From Pseudonocardia hierapolitana (GTDB lineage Bacteria > Actinomycetota > Actinomycetes > Mycobacteriales > Pseudonocardiaceae), in the NCBI RefSeq assembly GCF_007994075.1, contig NZ_VIWU01000001.1, forward strand, positions 8,246,001 to 8,310,000: DNA of 64,000 bases, given 5' to 3'. The notes beneath the pieces were generated by a model. The model was not told the origin of the DNA, searched no databases, and worked only from the letters and a program-made list of their open reading frames with translations. Both the position numbers and the translations under genes were made by a program. Positions 16,817 through 25,580 of this stretch are shown one piece after another (the stretch's first letter is position 1; each line of letters begins with the position of its first letter).

Positions 16817-18343
16817 TCAGACGCCCACGCGCTCCCGCGGCGGTGGAGGCGGCACGTCCGCATCACGCCTCCTCAGTTTCCCGACCAGCGGGAACAGCAG
16901 CAGGGCCGCGATCACCAGGTACACCACCACCGACAGGGGCGTGGAGACCAGCGTGGTGACGTCGCCGTCCGCGAGCTGCAGGGCGCGGCGCAGCTGCAGC
17001 TCGGCGTCGGGCCCGAGGATCACGCCGATGATCGCCGGGAGCACCGGGAGCCCGTAGCGGCGCATGAGGAACCCGACCGCACCGATCGCGAGCAGCACCA
17101 GCAGGTCGACGGGCTGACCGCTCACCGCGTAGGCGCCGACGCAGGCGAAGAACAGGATGCCCGCGTAGAGGTACGGCCGCGGGATGCGCAGCAGCTTCGC
17201 CCACACCGGCGCGAGCGGCAGGTTCAGCACCAGCAGCAGCACGAGCCCGATGAAGAGGCTCGCGATGAGCGTCCACACCAGGTCCGGCTCGTTCTCGAAC
17301 AGCAGCGGGCCGGGCTGGATGCCGAACTGCTGGAACGCCGCGAGCATGACGGCGGCGATCGCCGTGGTCGGCAGGCCGAGCGTGAGCATCGTGGCGAGCG
17401 TGCCCGCCGACGACGCGCTGGCCGCCGCCTCCGGTCCGGCGACGCCCTCGATCGCGCCCTTCCCGAACTCGTCCCGACGCCGGGAGAGCCGGCGCTCGGC
17501 CACGTACGACATGAACGTCGACATCTCCGCGCCACCGGCGGGGATCGATCCGAACGTGAACCCGATGAAGGGCCCACGCAGCCACGGCCTCCAGGTGCGG
17601 CGCAGGTCGTCGCGCGACAGCCACGGCCGCCCCACCGGGATCGGCCGGTCGACGGTGCGTCGCAGGTGCGCGGCCACCCACAGCGCCTCGCCCACCGCGA
17701 ACAGCCCCACCGCGACGATCACGACGTCGATGCCGTCGGCGAGCTGCGGGATGCCGAACGTCAGGCGCGGCTGGCCGGAGAGGGGGTCGAGCCCGACCAG
17801 GCCGATCGTCAGGCCGATCGCGAGCGCCGCGAAGCCGCGCACCCGGGAGCTGCCGAGCACCGAGGTGACGGCGACGAACGCCAGCACCATGATCGCGAAG
17901 AAATCGGGGGCGCCGATGTCGACCGCGACCGAGGCCACCAGCGGCGCGAGCAGCACCAGCCCGAGTGCACCTGCGATGCCGCCGATGAAGTGCCCGATCG
18001 CGGCGGCGGCGAGCGCCTGCGCGCCGCGGCCGGACCGCGCCATCGGGTTGCCCTCGATCGCCGCCATGACCGACGCGCTCTCGCCGGGGGTGTTGAGCAG
18101 GATCGATGTGGTCGACCCGCCGAACATGGCCCCGAAGTAGATGCCGGCGAACAGGATGAACGCGCCGGTCGGGTCGAACGCGTACGTGACGGGCAGCAGG
18201 AGCGCCACCGCCATCGCCGGGCCGATGCCGGGCAGCACGCCGATCGCGGTGCCCAGCAGCACGCCGATCGCCGAGAACAGCAGGTTGGCCGGCGTCAGCG
18301 CCTGGCCGAAGCCCTCGAAGAGGAGGGTGAGGTTCTCCATCAC
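16817..18343 (-). CDS. tctA: Tripartite tricarboxylate transporter, large permease TctA
   Basis: A 508-residue, roughly 12-helix membrane subunit of a TTT-family importer for citrate-like or other carboxylates. Family signatures include [46 protein letters not shown], the repeat-2 segment [14 protein letters not shown] and the paired loop [22 protein letters not shown] 18343 or ATG 18340 lies one base after the tctB stop. It acts with TctB and the TctC receptor encoded upstream; uptake is driven by an ion gradient in the family. Confidence 0.95.
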   Translation of the reverse strand: MMENLTLLFEGFGQALTPANLLFSAIGVLLGTAIGVLPGIGPAMAVALLLPVTYAFDPTGAFILFAGIYFGAMFGGSTTSILLNTPGESASVMAAIEGNPMARSGRGAQALAAAAIGHFIGGIAGALGLVLLAPLVASVAVDIGAPDFFAIMVLAFVAVTSVLGSSRVRGFAALAIGLTIGLVGLDPLSGQPRLTFGIPQLADGIDVVIVAVGLFAVGEALWVAAHLRRTVDRPIPVGRPWLSRDDLRRTWRPWLRGPFIGFTFGSIPAGGAEMSTFMSYVAERRLSRRRDEFGKGAIEGVAGPEAAASASSAGTLATMLTLGLPTTAIAAVMLAAFQQFGIQPGPLLFENEPDLVWTLIASLFIGLVLLLVLNLPLAPVWAKLLRIPRPYLYAGILFFACVGAYAVSGQPVDLLVLLAIGAVGFLMRRYGLPVLPAIIGVILGPDAELQLRRALQLADGDVTTLVSTPLSVVVYLVIAALLLFPLVGKLRRRDADVPPPPPRERVGV

Positions 18344-18344
18344 G

Positions 18345-18944
18345 TCAGATCAGCCCCATGAGCGGTCCGCCGGGCAGGTCCACGCCGAGCAGCGCGTCGA
18401 ACACGAGCCACGTCGCCAGCGAGACGCCCGCGGCGATCAGCAGGTCGCGCGGGAAGGCGCGCGAGCCGAGGGCGTAGGTCGCGCCCCAGAACAGCACGGT
18501 GCCGGCGATCGGCCAGCCGAGCAGCGGGATGAGCGCCGCGGTCGCGACGATCACGCCGGCGAGGATCAGCACGGTGCGCTTGTCGGCGGGCACGGCCAGG
18601 TCGATGTCCTCCCCCGCCTCGGCCTCGCCGTGGCCACCCCGGAGCACGTCGAGCGTGAGCAGCACGGCGAGCAGCAGGAGCAGGCCGCCCAGCAGGAACG
18701 GCACGGCGTTCGGGCCGAGCGGGTCGGAGGCGTTGCCGGAACGGGGTGCGGTGAGGACGTCGGCGAGCACGAGGACGCCGGTCGCGAGCAGCAGGGCCGA
18801 CACGCCCAGCTCGGAGTGCTCGCGCAGCCACGGAACGAACGCGCGCCGTGCCGTTGATTCGCCCGTTGATTCGCCCGTTGATTCGCCCGTTGATTCGCCC
18901 GTTGATTCGCGCTGTGCCGTTGATTCGCTCGCGAGCTCGCTCAT
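18345..18944 (-). CDS. tctB: Tripartite tricarboxylate transporter, small permease TctB
   Basis: A 199-residue protein with four hydrophobic segments, starting at SELGVSALLLATGVLVLADVL and ending in the family-typical LVFDALLGVDLPGG. The ATG at 18944 overlaps the tctC stop (ATGA). The N-terminus is odd: residues 12-31 are repeats of Gly-Glu-Ser-Thr, encoded by a perfect 12-bp tandem repeat, adding a hydrophilic cytoplasmic tail that other TctB proteins lack. It pairs with TctA. Confidence 0.9.
   Translation of the reverse strand: MSELASESTAQRESTGESTGESTGESTGESTARRAFVPWLREHSELGVSALLLATGVLVLADVLTAPRSGNASDPLGPNAVPFLLGGLLLLLAVLLTLDVLRGGHGEAEAGEDIDLAVPADKRTVLILAGVIVATAALIPLLGWPIAGTVLFWGATYALGSRAFPRDLLIAAGVSLATWLVFDALLGVDLPGGPLMGLI
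18853..18910. repeat. 12-bp tandem repeat in the tctB 5' end
   Basis: Four identical, contiguous units of GTTGATTCGCCC (plus strand) at 18853, 18865, 18877 and 18889, then a 10-bp partial unit to 18910 and a further related unit at 18919. On the coding strand they encode (GEST)n. The units are multiples of three, so slippage changes the length of TctB's N-terminus without a frameshift. Confidence 0.9.
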
Positions 18945-19930
18945 GCCACCAACCCCAGGTTCCGCAGGACACCGGCGACGCGGTCGTTCTCGGACCGCAG
19001 GAACGCCGCGAAGTCGTCACCGGGCAGGAACGCGTCCTGCCAGCCGTTGCGCTCGAGGGCTTCCTTCCACTCCCGCGACTCCCGCAGCGTCGTGAACGCC
19101 GCCACCAGCTCGGCGCGACCTTCGTCGCTGAGCCCCGGCGGCGCCACGATGCCGCGCCAGTTGGCGAACTCGACGTTCACGCCCGCCTCCTTCAAGGTGG
19201 GCGCGTCGACGCCGGGTACGCGCTGCGCCGCGGTGACCGCCAGCACGCGCAGCTCGCCCGCCTCGATCTGGTCGGCGTACTCCGACAGCCCGGAGACGCC
19301 GAACGCGACCTTGCCGCCGAGCACCGCGGCGAGCAGCTCACCGCCGCCGTCGTAGGAGACGTAGTTGACGGTGCGCGGGTCGATCCCCATGCCTTCGGCC
19401 ATGAGCATCGGCGCGAGGTGGTCCGGCCCGCCCGGGCTGGACCCGCCACCGACGGGCACCGCGCCCGGGTCGGCCCGCCAGGCCGCCGCGAGGTCGTCGA
19501 AGGTGCGCAGCGGCGAGTCCTTGCCGACGACGACGATCTCGGTCTCCTGCGTGAGCCGCGCGATCGGCGTGGTGTCGGTGAGCGTCGCGGGCGAGTCGTT
19601 GGTGTACACCGAGCCGACGACGCCAAGGCCCATCGACATGACGAGCCGGTCGTTGCCGCTCTCGTTGACCGTGCGGCCGAGCCCGACCGTGCCGCCCGCG
19701 CCCGGGAGGTTGAAGACCTCCACGGCGCCGGTGACCCCGGCGTCCTCCATCGCCTTGGCCGCCGTGCGCGCCGTGATGTCGTAGCCACCGCCGGGCGCGT
19801 TGGGCACCAGGAACCGCAGGCCACGCAGCTGCGTGCCGTCGCCGCCGCCGGTGAGCCCGCCGACCGCCGGCGGCACCAGCAGCACCGCGGCCAGCGCCGC
19901 GAGCACCGCGACCACACTCCGGGTCCGCAT
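18941..19930 (-). CDS. tctC: Tripartite tricarboxylate transporter receptor TctC (Bug family)
   Basis: A 329-residue extracytoplasmic binding protein with a Sec signal (RTRSVVAVLAALAAVLLV, no clear lipobox). Bug-fold markers are LRFLVPNAPGGGYDITAR, NLPGAGGTVGL, VGGGSSPGGPDHLAP and KVAFGVSGLSEYADQIEAGELR. ATG 19930 is preceded by GAGGGAG. It is first in the tctCBA order (ATGA overlap with tctB) and lies divergent from the two-component genes at 20327, which probably control it. The ligand is a carboxylate; the exact one cannot be read from sequence. Confidence 0.93.
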   Translation of the reverse strand: MRTRSVVAVLAALAAVLLVPPAVGGLTGGGDGTQLRGLRFLVPNAPGGGYDITARTAAKAMEDAGVTGAVEVFNLPGAGGTVGLGRTVNESGNDRLVMSMGLGVVGSVYTNDSPATLTDTTPIARLTQETEIVVVGKDSPLRTFDDLAAAWRADPGAVPVGGGSSPGGPDHLAPMLMAEGMGIDPRTVNYVSYDGGGELLAAVLGGKVAFGVSGLSEYADQIEAGELRVLAVTAAQRVPGVDAPTLKEAGVNVEFANWRGIVAPPGLSDEGRAELVAAFTTLRESREWKEALERNGWQDAFLPGDDFAAFLRSENDRVAGVLRNLGLVA

Positions 19931-20010
19931 GTGTCTCCCTCTCCGTCGAGGTATGTCGTGGCGCACATCGTGAGCTGCGACGACGCTCCTGTCTGCCTTG
20001 CTCGCACATC

Positions 20011-20033
20011 GGTCGTTGTGGTCGTTATGGTCA
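20011..20033 (+). promoter_or_regulatory. 9-bp direct repeat between tctC and the sensor kinase gene
   Basis: GGTCGTTGT, GGTCGTTAT and a partial GGTCA follow head to tail, about 80 bp upstream of tctC. Direct repeats near one helical turn are common response-regulator sites, so this is a candidate binding site for the adjacent regulator. The rest of 19931-20167 shows no gene. Confidence 0.3.
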
Positions 20034-20167
20034 CGGCTCGACGCCCCGATCGAGGTCGACCGCGCCGACCGCTCGCGGGCCGGCGCCGTCCTGCGGGGAG
20101 GCGCGCAGGGATCGAGGCGCGAGCAGGCCGACGCGGTCCCGCGGGGGAGGCGCGCAGGGAGCGAGGA

Positions 20168-20335
20168 ACGAGCGACCGAGCACCGGAGGAGCGGGACCGC
20201 GTCTCGAGGGCCTGCGAGCCGCCGGAGCGAAGCGGAGGCAATCAAATCAACACGAGCGACCGAGCACCGGAGGAGCAGGGCGGCGCCTCAAAGGCCCGCG
20301 AGCCCGCCGAAGCGGAGCGGAGGCAGTTGAGCACA
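20168..20335 (+). repeat. 84-bp imperfect tandem duplication before the sensor kinase
   Basis: The unit beginning ACGAGCGACCGAGCACCGG at 20168 recurs at 20252 (offset 84 bp, 28 codons) with diverging 3' halves. Both end in a GGAGGCA-like motif; in the second copy this motif becomes the ribosome-binding site and TTG start of the kinase gene. A shorter repeat (GGGGAGGCGCGCAGGGA) occurs twice just upstream, near 20095 and 20145. Confidence 0.6.
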
Positions 20336-21919
20336 GGACGGACGCTCGCACGGCAGTTCCTGGGCTGGCAGCTCGGGATCGTGGGGCTGCTGCTCGCCGC
20401 CGTCACCGCGCTCGCGGTGGTGCAGTCGGATGCGGCGTTCCGGGAGACGCAGGGGCGGCGGATGCTGTCGGTGGCCGAGGACGTGGCGGCCACCGCGGGC
20501 GTGCGGGAGAGCCTCGCTGCCCGCAGCTTCGGCCCCCTGCCCGCACTCGGGACGAGCGCGCGCAACCTGTCCGGCGCCGACGAGATCGTGATCGTCGACG
20601 CCGACCTCGTGGTGCGCAGCGCCGCCGACCCGGCGCAGGTGGGCGAGCCGTTCCCGGTCGGGGAGAGCACCGCGCCTGCCGGGCGGGCGTGGGTCGGCAA
20701 CCCGGACGGGCGGACGGTCGTGGCGCAGGTACCCGTGCTCGCCGACGACGGGCGCGTCGTCGGGCTCGTGGCCGCCCGGGTCGAGGCGCCGCCGCTGCTG
20801 ACCGGGCTCGTGGCGGCGCCCGGACCGGCCGCGGCGCTGGTGGGGGTCGCGGTCGTGCTCGGGGTGGCCGGCTCACTGCTGCTCGCCCGGCGCGTGCGCC
20901 GGCAGACCCTCGGCCTCGAACCGGCCGAGATCGTGGAGCTGGTACAGCGGCGCGAGGCGATGCTGCTCGGGGTGAAGGAGGGTGTGCTCGGGCTCGACCG
21001 CGCCCACCGGATCACCCTGCTCAACGCCGCGGCGGAGGAGCTGCTCGGGATCGACGCCGTCGGCACCCGGGTCGATCACCTCGGCCTGGACGACCGGTTG
21101 CGCGACGTCCTCACCGGCACCGCGGTCGGCGCCGACCAGGTGGTGCTGCACGACACGCGCGTGCTGGTGCTCAACCGGATGCCGGTGGTGGTGGACGGCG
21201 CCACCGTCGGTGCCGTCGTCACGCTCAGGGACCGCACGGAGCTGGCCGCCCTCGAGGACCGGCTCGACGCGTCCCGCCACGTCACCGACACGCTGCGGGC
21301 GCAGGCGCACGAGTTCACCAACCGCCTGCATACGATCGCCGGGCTCACCGAGCTCGGCGAGCACGAGGAGGTGCGGCGGTTCGTGGCGGGGATCGTGGCC
21401 GGGTCGGACCAGTGGCGCCGCGAGGTCACCGCGAGCGTCGGGGACGCCGCCGTGGCCGCGCTGCTGGTGGCCAAGGCGAGCCTCGCCACCGAGCGCGGCG
21501 CCGAGCTGCGGCTCGCGCCCGGCAGCCGGCTCGACGCGGTCGACCCCGCGCGGGATCCCGCCCTGTCGGCCGACCTGGTGACGGTGCTGGGCAACCTCGT
21601 CGACAACGCGCTCGACGCCGCCGGCCCCGGATGGGTGGAGATCGCGTTCGCGACGGAGCCCGACGCCGTGCGCGTGACCGTCCGCGACTCCGGCCCCGGC
21701 GTGGCGTCCGAGCTGGTCGAGGAGGTGTTCCGGCACGGCTTCAGCACCAAGGCAGCCGAGCACGACACCGGCGGGCGTGGACTCGGGCTCGCGCTGGCCC
21801 GCCAGGTGTGCCTGCGCCGCGGGGGGACGATCACCCTGCACAACGACGGCGGCCCGGGCCTCGCCGGCGCCGTGTTCACCGCCTGCCTGCCGCTCGCCCC
21901 CGCCCAGGTGCCCGCCTGA
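20327..21919 (+). CDS. Sensor histidine kinase, CitA/DcuS type
   Basis: A 530-residue membrane sensor. Helix 1 (FLGWQLGIVGLLLAAVTALAVV), an extracytoplasmic PASC-like sensor to about residue 160 (DEIVIVDADLVVRSAADP, VVAQVPVLADDGRVVGLVAA), helix 2, a cytoplasmic PAS (KEGVLGLDRAHRITLLNAAAEELLG), then the kinase. The phosphoacceptor region AHEFTNRLHTIAGL is the DcuS/CitA H-box. The N-box is NLVDNALDAA and the G-box GGRGLGLALAR. TTG 20327 sits four bases after GGAGG. The frame is open upstream, so a longer start within the duplication is possible. It probably senses a di- or tricarboxylate and signals to the regulator overlapping its stop. Confidence 0.9.
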   Translation: MSTGRTLARQFLGWQLGIVGLLLAAVTALAVVQSDAAFRETQGRRMLSVAEDVAATAGVRESLAARSFGPLPALGTSARNLSGADEIVIVDADLVVRSAADPAQVGEPFPVGESTAPAGRAWVGNPDGRTVVAQVPVLADDGRVVGLVAARVEAPPLLTGLVAAPGPAAALVGVAVVLGVAGSLLLARRVRRQTLGLEPAEIVELVQRREAMLLGVKEGVLGLDRAHRITLLNAAAEELLGIDAVGTRVDHLGLDDRLRDVLTGTAVGADQVVLHDTRVLVLNRMPVVVDGATVGAVVTLRDRTELAALEDRLDASRHVTDTLRAQAHEFTNRLHTIAGLTELGEHEEVRRFVAGIVAGSDQWRREVTASVGDAAVAALLVAKASLATERGAELRLAPGSRLDAVDPARDPALSADLVTVLGNLVDNALDAAGPGWVEIAFATEPDAVRVTVRDSGPGVASELVEEVFRHGFSTKAAEHDTGGRGLGLALARQVCLRRGGTITLHNDGGPGLAGAVFTACLPLAPAQVPA

Positions 21920-22593
21920 TGGACATGCGGGTGCTCGTCGTCGACGACGACTTCATGGTCGCCCGCGTGCACAGCGGGTACGTCGCGCGGATCCCCGGCT
22001 GCGAGGTGGTCGGGGTCGCCCACACGGGCGCCGACGCCGTCCGGCTGGCCGGCGAGCTGCGGCCCGACCTCGTGCTGCTGGACGTCTACCTGCCCGACCG
22101 GTCCGGGATCGAGGTGCTGCGCGAGCTGCGCACCGGCTCCCCGGACGACCCGTTCGTGCTCGTGATCACCGCGGCCGACGACCCGGGCACCGTGACCGCC
22201 GCGCTGCACGGCGGCGCCACGCACTACCTCGTGAAGCCGTTCGACGCGGCCGTCCTGCGCGAGCACGTGGAGCGGGTGGCGCGGGTGCGCGGGCGGCTCG
22301 CCGGGCTGGAGCGTGCCGCGCAGGACGACATCGACAGCCTGTTCGGCGGTCGCCACGGCGGCACGACGCGGCTGCCCAAGGGCCTCACCGCACCGACGGC
22401 CCGGCTGGTGGAGCAGGTTCTGCGCGGGCACGACGGCGACCTGTCCGCGGCCGAGTGCGCCGAGCTCACGGAGCTGTCGCGGGTGAGCGCGCGCCGCTAC
22501 CTGGAGCACTTCGTCGCCACCGGCGCGGCCACCGTCAGGCTGCGGTACGGCGGCACGGGGCGGCCCGAGCGCCGGTATCGCTGGAGCGGCTGA
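21919..22593 (+). CDS. Response regulator, CitB/DcuR type
   Basis: A 224-residue regulator. Its receiver domain contains DDD (residues 9-11), phospho-acceptor Asp55 in LVLLDVYLP, the Thr of VITAADD and Lys106 in LVKPF. The C-terminal DNA-binding part (LSAAECAELTELSRVSARRYLEHFV) has the CitB-family helix-turn-helix. The ATG at 21919 shares one base with the kinase stop (TGATG), so the pair is co-translated. The likely target is the divergent tctCBA promoter. Confidence 0.92.
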   Translation: MDMRVLVVDDDFMVARVHSGYVARIPGCEVVGVAHTGADAVRLAGELRPDLVLLDVYLPDRSGIEVLRELRTGSPDDPFVLVITAADDPGTVTAALHGGATHYLVKPFDAAVLREHVERVARVRGRLAGLERAAQDDIDSLFGGRHGGTTRLPKGLTAPTARLVEQVLRGHDGDLSAAECAELTELSRVSARRYLEHFVATGAATVRLRYGGTGRPERRYRWSG

Positions 22594-22649
22594 TCGAGAT
22601 CTGTCGTAGGGTCCGAAGAGGACATCAGACAAGTCCGCGAGGGGGCGGC

Positions 22650-23215
22650 GTGCTACGACGACGGGACGTCCTGCGGGCCGCTGGTGTCGGTGCGCTCGCC
22701 GGGCTCGCAGGCTGTGCCCGCTCCGGCGACGGGCCGGACGGCGATCTGCGGCTGTTGCTGAACAACCACGTGTGGAACGCGGCGATCAGGGAGCGGATCG
22801 GCGAGTTCGAGGATCTCGCCACCGGCGGGTGGTCGTCTCCACGATGACGGCCGACCAGCTCTCGTCCACCTACAACGTCAAGCTCAACGCGAGCGCGCCG
22901 GACATCGACGTGATGATGTACCGGCCCCTGCAGGAGCAGCTGCTCTTCGCCCGCAACGGCTGGCTCGCCGATCTCACCGACCTCGTCAGCGGCGACGCCG
23001 AGTACGACTGGGCGGACGTGCAGGAGGGCGCACGGGAGCGGGTCACCACCGAGGGCCGCGTGTTCGGCGTACCGATCATCACCGAGCGGCCCACGCCGAC
23101 TGGGGCGGGCTGATGGCCGCCTCCACGCTGATGAGCGTCCCCGTCGTGCTCGCCGCCGTCTTCGGGCAGCGCTACCTCATCGCCGGGGCTCACCGCCGGC
23201 GCCACCAAGGGATAA
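22650..23215 (+). pseudogene. Decayed ABC importer: binding-protein 5' part fused to a permease 3' end
   Basis: GTG 22650 (after GGGGGCGGC) opens a lipoprotein signal (RRRDVLRAAG, lipobox LAGC) and the start of a sugar-type solute-binding protein (LLLNNHVWNAAIRERIGEFED). Near 22830 the frame slips, and the protein continues one frame over as VVVSTMTADQLSSTYNVKLN, DVMMYRPLQEQLLFARNGWLADL and GVPIITER. At about 23095 it jumps to the C-terminus of a MalG-type permease (DWGGLMAASTLMSVPVV, QRYLIAG). A one-base insertion separates this from the family ending LTAGATKG and its stop at 23213. So a deletion removed most of the operon and two small indels followed. Confidence 0.8.
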
Positions 23216-23230
23216 CGAGAAAGGATCTCC

Positions 23231-24424
23231 ATGCGGATCGCAGGCGCCGACGTCATCGTCACCTGCCCGGGACGCAACTTCGTCACCCTCGAGATCACCA
23301 CCGACGACGGCCTCGTCGGCTACGGCGACGCCACCCTGAACGGCCGCGAGCTGTCCGTGGCCAGCTACCTGCGCGACCACGTCGTCCCCCTGCTGATCGA
23401 CCGCGACGCCCACCGGATCGAGGACACCTGGCAGTACCTCTACCGCGGCGCCTACTGGCGGCGCGGGCCGGTGACCATGGCGGCCATCGCCGCCGTCGAC
23501 GTGGCGCTGTGGGACATCAAGGCCAAGGCCGCCGGCATGCCGCTCTACCAGCTGCTCGGTGGGGCCAGCCGCACCGGGATCATGGCCTACGGGCACGCGA
23601 GCGGCCGCGACCTGCCGGAGGTGCTGGACTCGATCCGGGCGCGCCGGGAGGAAGGCTTCCGGTCGATCCGCGTGCAGTCCGGCGTGCCCGGCCTGGACAC
23701 GATCTACGGCATCGGGAACCCCCTCGACCGCACCGGCCTGCCCAACGAGGAGGTCTGGGACACCCCCGCGTACCTGCGCCACCTGCCGACGGTGTTCGAG
23801 GCGGTCCGGGGCGAGTTCGGCCCCGAACTGCCGCTGCTGCACGACGTGCACCACCGGCTCACCCCGATCCAGGCGGCGAAGCTCGGCAAGGCCCTCGAGC
23901 CGTACGACCTGTTCTGGCTGGAGGACTGCACGCCCGCCGAGAACCAGGAGGGCCTGCGGCTGGTCCGCCAGCACACGACCACCCCGCTGGCGATCGGCGA
24001 GGTCTTCAACACGGTCTTCGACTACCAGACCCTGATCCGCGAGCAGCTGATCGACTACGTCCGCTCCGCCGTGACCCACACCGGTGGGATCACCGCCATG
24101 CGCAAGCTCTTCGACTACGCCGCGCTGCACCAGGTGAAGTCCGGCATCCACGGCCCCACCGACATCTCCCCCGTCGGCATGGCCGCCGGCCTGCACCTGG
24201 ACCTCGCGATCCACAACTTCGGCATCCAGGAGTTCGCGCCGCACACCGCCGAGACCTACGAGGTGTTCCGCCGCTCCTACACCTTCGACGACGGCTACCT
24301 GCACCCCGGCGAGACCCCCGGCATCGGCGTCACGGTCGACAAGGAGGCCGCGGCGAAGTTCAAGTACTCGCCGTCCTACCTCCCGGTGAACCGCCTCCAG
24401 GACGGCACCGTCCACGACTGGTGA
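23231..24424 (+). CDS. manD: ManD-type mannonate dehydratase (enolase superfamily)
   Basis: A 397-residue cytoplasmic dehydratase of the ManD/RspA subgroup; characterised members dehydrate D-mannonate (or D-gluconate) to 2-keto-3-deoxygluconate. It opens with [21 protein letters not shown]. Mg2+ ligands lie in [11 protein letters not shown] (the Asp, with the acid/base His two residues on), [10 protein letters not shown] and AIGEVFNT; the catalytic [16 protein letters not shown] and YGHASGRD loops are intact. Full length. ATG 23231 has AAAGGA upstream. It lies directly behind the wrecked ABC importer, which may have supplied its sugar acid. Low-activity and inactive members of this subgroup are known, so catalytic strength is uncertain. 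Confidence 0.88.
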   Translation: MRIAGADVIVTCPGRNFVTLEITTDDGLVGYGDATLNGRELSVASYLRDHVVPLLIDRDAHRIEDTWQYLYRGAYWRRGPVTMAAIAAVDVALWDIKAKAAGMPLYQLLGGASRTGIMAYGHASGRDLPEVLDSIRARREEGFRSIRVQSGVPGLDTIYGIGNPLDRTGLPNEEVWDTPAYLRHLPTVFEAVRGEFGPELPLLHDVHHRLTPIQAAKLGKALEPYDLFWLEDCTPAENQEGLRLVRQHTTTPLAIGEVFNTVFDYQTLIREQLIDYVRSAVTHTGGITAMRKLFDYAALHQVKSGIHGPTDISPVGMAAGLHLDLAIHNFGIQEFAPHTAETYEVFRRSYTFDDGYLHPGETPGIGVTVDKEAAAKFKYSPSYLPVNRLQDGTVHDW

Positions 24425-24436
24425 CGTTCGGGGCCG

Positions 24437-25402
24437 CTACAGCGCGAGCACCGTCTTCAGGCGGCCCGCCGTCGGGGTGCAGGCCGCCGTGTAGGCGGCC
24501 GCGGCATCCGTCGCGGGACGCACGTCGGTGACCAGCTCCTCGGCCACCTGCGGGAACTCGTGCAGGTGCGCCAGCGCCCGGCCCAGCACCGCGCGCCGGT
24601 CGTGGGTGAGGCCACCGATGACCCGCAGGTTCCGCCGAACGACGTCGTAGACGTCGATCGGGTACGCGTCCCGCACCGGGATGCCGAAGCAGTAGACGGT
24701 GCCGTGGTCGGCGACCCCGCGCACGGCATGGGTGACGGTGGCGGTCTGGTGGCCCACGGCCTCGACGACCACGTCGGGCCGGTCGGTCCCACCGAGCGAC
24801 TCCGACCACCGCAGGCTGTCGGTCACCAGCACCTCGTCGAGGCCGAACGCGGCGGCGTGGGCGGTGCGGTCGACCGGGTCGACACCGACCACCGTTGCCG
24901 CGCCCCGCTGCCGCAGCGCCCACGCGAACAGCATGCCGATGGAGCCGAGCCCGAGCACAGCGGCCCGCTTGCCCCGCAGGTCGCCCAGCTGGTCGACCGC
25001 GTAGAGGACGCAGGCCAGCGGCTGCGCCACGATCGCCTGCGCGCGGTGGCCGTCGCCGTCGACGGGGTGCAGTCCGGAACCGGCGGTGACCACGAGCTCG
25101 GCCAGCGCGTCCGCCGCCGACGCCCAACCGACCACCCGCTCCCCGACCGCCACGGCGGAGTCGCGGGAGGCGTGCACGCGCCCGACGATCTCGTGCAGCG
25201 GGAAGCCCGGTGGCGCGCCCGCAGGCCGTCCCCGCTCCACCACCGGCCGCCCGCCCGCCCGGAAGTAGGGCAGGTCGCTGCCGCAGATGCCGCCGTGCTC
25301 CAGCGCCACGAGCACCTCCCCCGGGCGCAGGTCGCCCGCGGCCGGGGCGGGCACCTCCACCGGTTGGAACATCGACGGACCGGTCAGCTGCTGCGCCCAC
25401 AC
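24437..25402 (-). CDS. Medium-chain (zinc) alcohol/polyol dehydrogenase
   Basis: A 321-residue MDR-family dehydrogenase. GGICGSDLPYF carries the catalytic zinc Cys, FPLHEIVGRV the His-Glu pair, and AAVLGLGSIGMLFAWALRQRG the NAD(P) Rossmann motif; DVVVEAVGH follows. The four-cysteine structural zinc loop of L-idonate/threonine dehydrogenases is missing, and the protein is about 20-30 residues shorter than those. Convergent with manD (12-bp gap). Its neighbours suggest oxidation of a sugar acid or polyol. Divergent from the amidohydrolase across a region holding a 12-bp palindrome. Confidence 0.85.
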   Translation of the reverse strand: MWAQQLTGPSMFQPVEVPAPAAGDLRPGEVLVALEHGGICGSDLPYFRAGGRPVVERGRPAGAPPGFPLHEIVGRVHASRDSAVAVGERVVGWASAADALAELVVTAGSGLHPVDGDGHRAQAIVAQPLACVLYAVDQLGDLRGKRAAVLGLGSIGMLFAWALRQRGAATVVGVDPVDRTAHAAAFGLDEVLVTDSLRWSESLGGTDRPDVVVEAVGHQTATVTHAVRGVADHGTVYCFGIPVRDAYPIDVYDVVRRNLRVIGGLTHDRRAVLGRALAHLHEFPQVAEELVTDVRPATDAAAAYTAACTPTAGRLKTVLAL

Positions 25403-25469
25403 ATGATCTGCCTACCGCGCCACCGGACGGCTGCCAAGCCCGGCGCCCTCGCGGCGACGGCACGACGGC

Positions 25470-25481
25470 GCAACGCGTTGC
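25470..25481. promoter_or_regulatory. Perfect 12-bp palindrome, candidate operator
   Basis: GCAACGCGTTGC lies between the divergent dehydrogenase (start 25402) and amidohydrolase (start 25581). Its centre-symmetric CG with GCAA/TTGC arms resembles LacI-family operators. No LacI gene is adjacent, so the regulator would be encoded elsewhere. Confidence 0.4.
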
Positions 25482-25580
25482 CGAGATCGAGAAGCGGACC
25501 ATACGCTGCCGCGGTGCCCCTGCCGGCCCGACCGGACCGCCTCCCGCAGAGCCGTCCCCGAGAACGCGTGGAGGTGTGAC

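Noticed and set aside
18853..18930. Possible CRISPR-like repeat array
   Set aside because: The units are 12 bp and contiguous with no spacers; they encode a tetrapeptide repeat in tctB.
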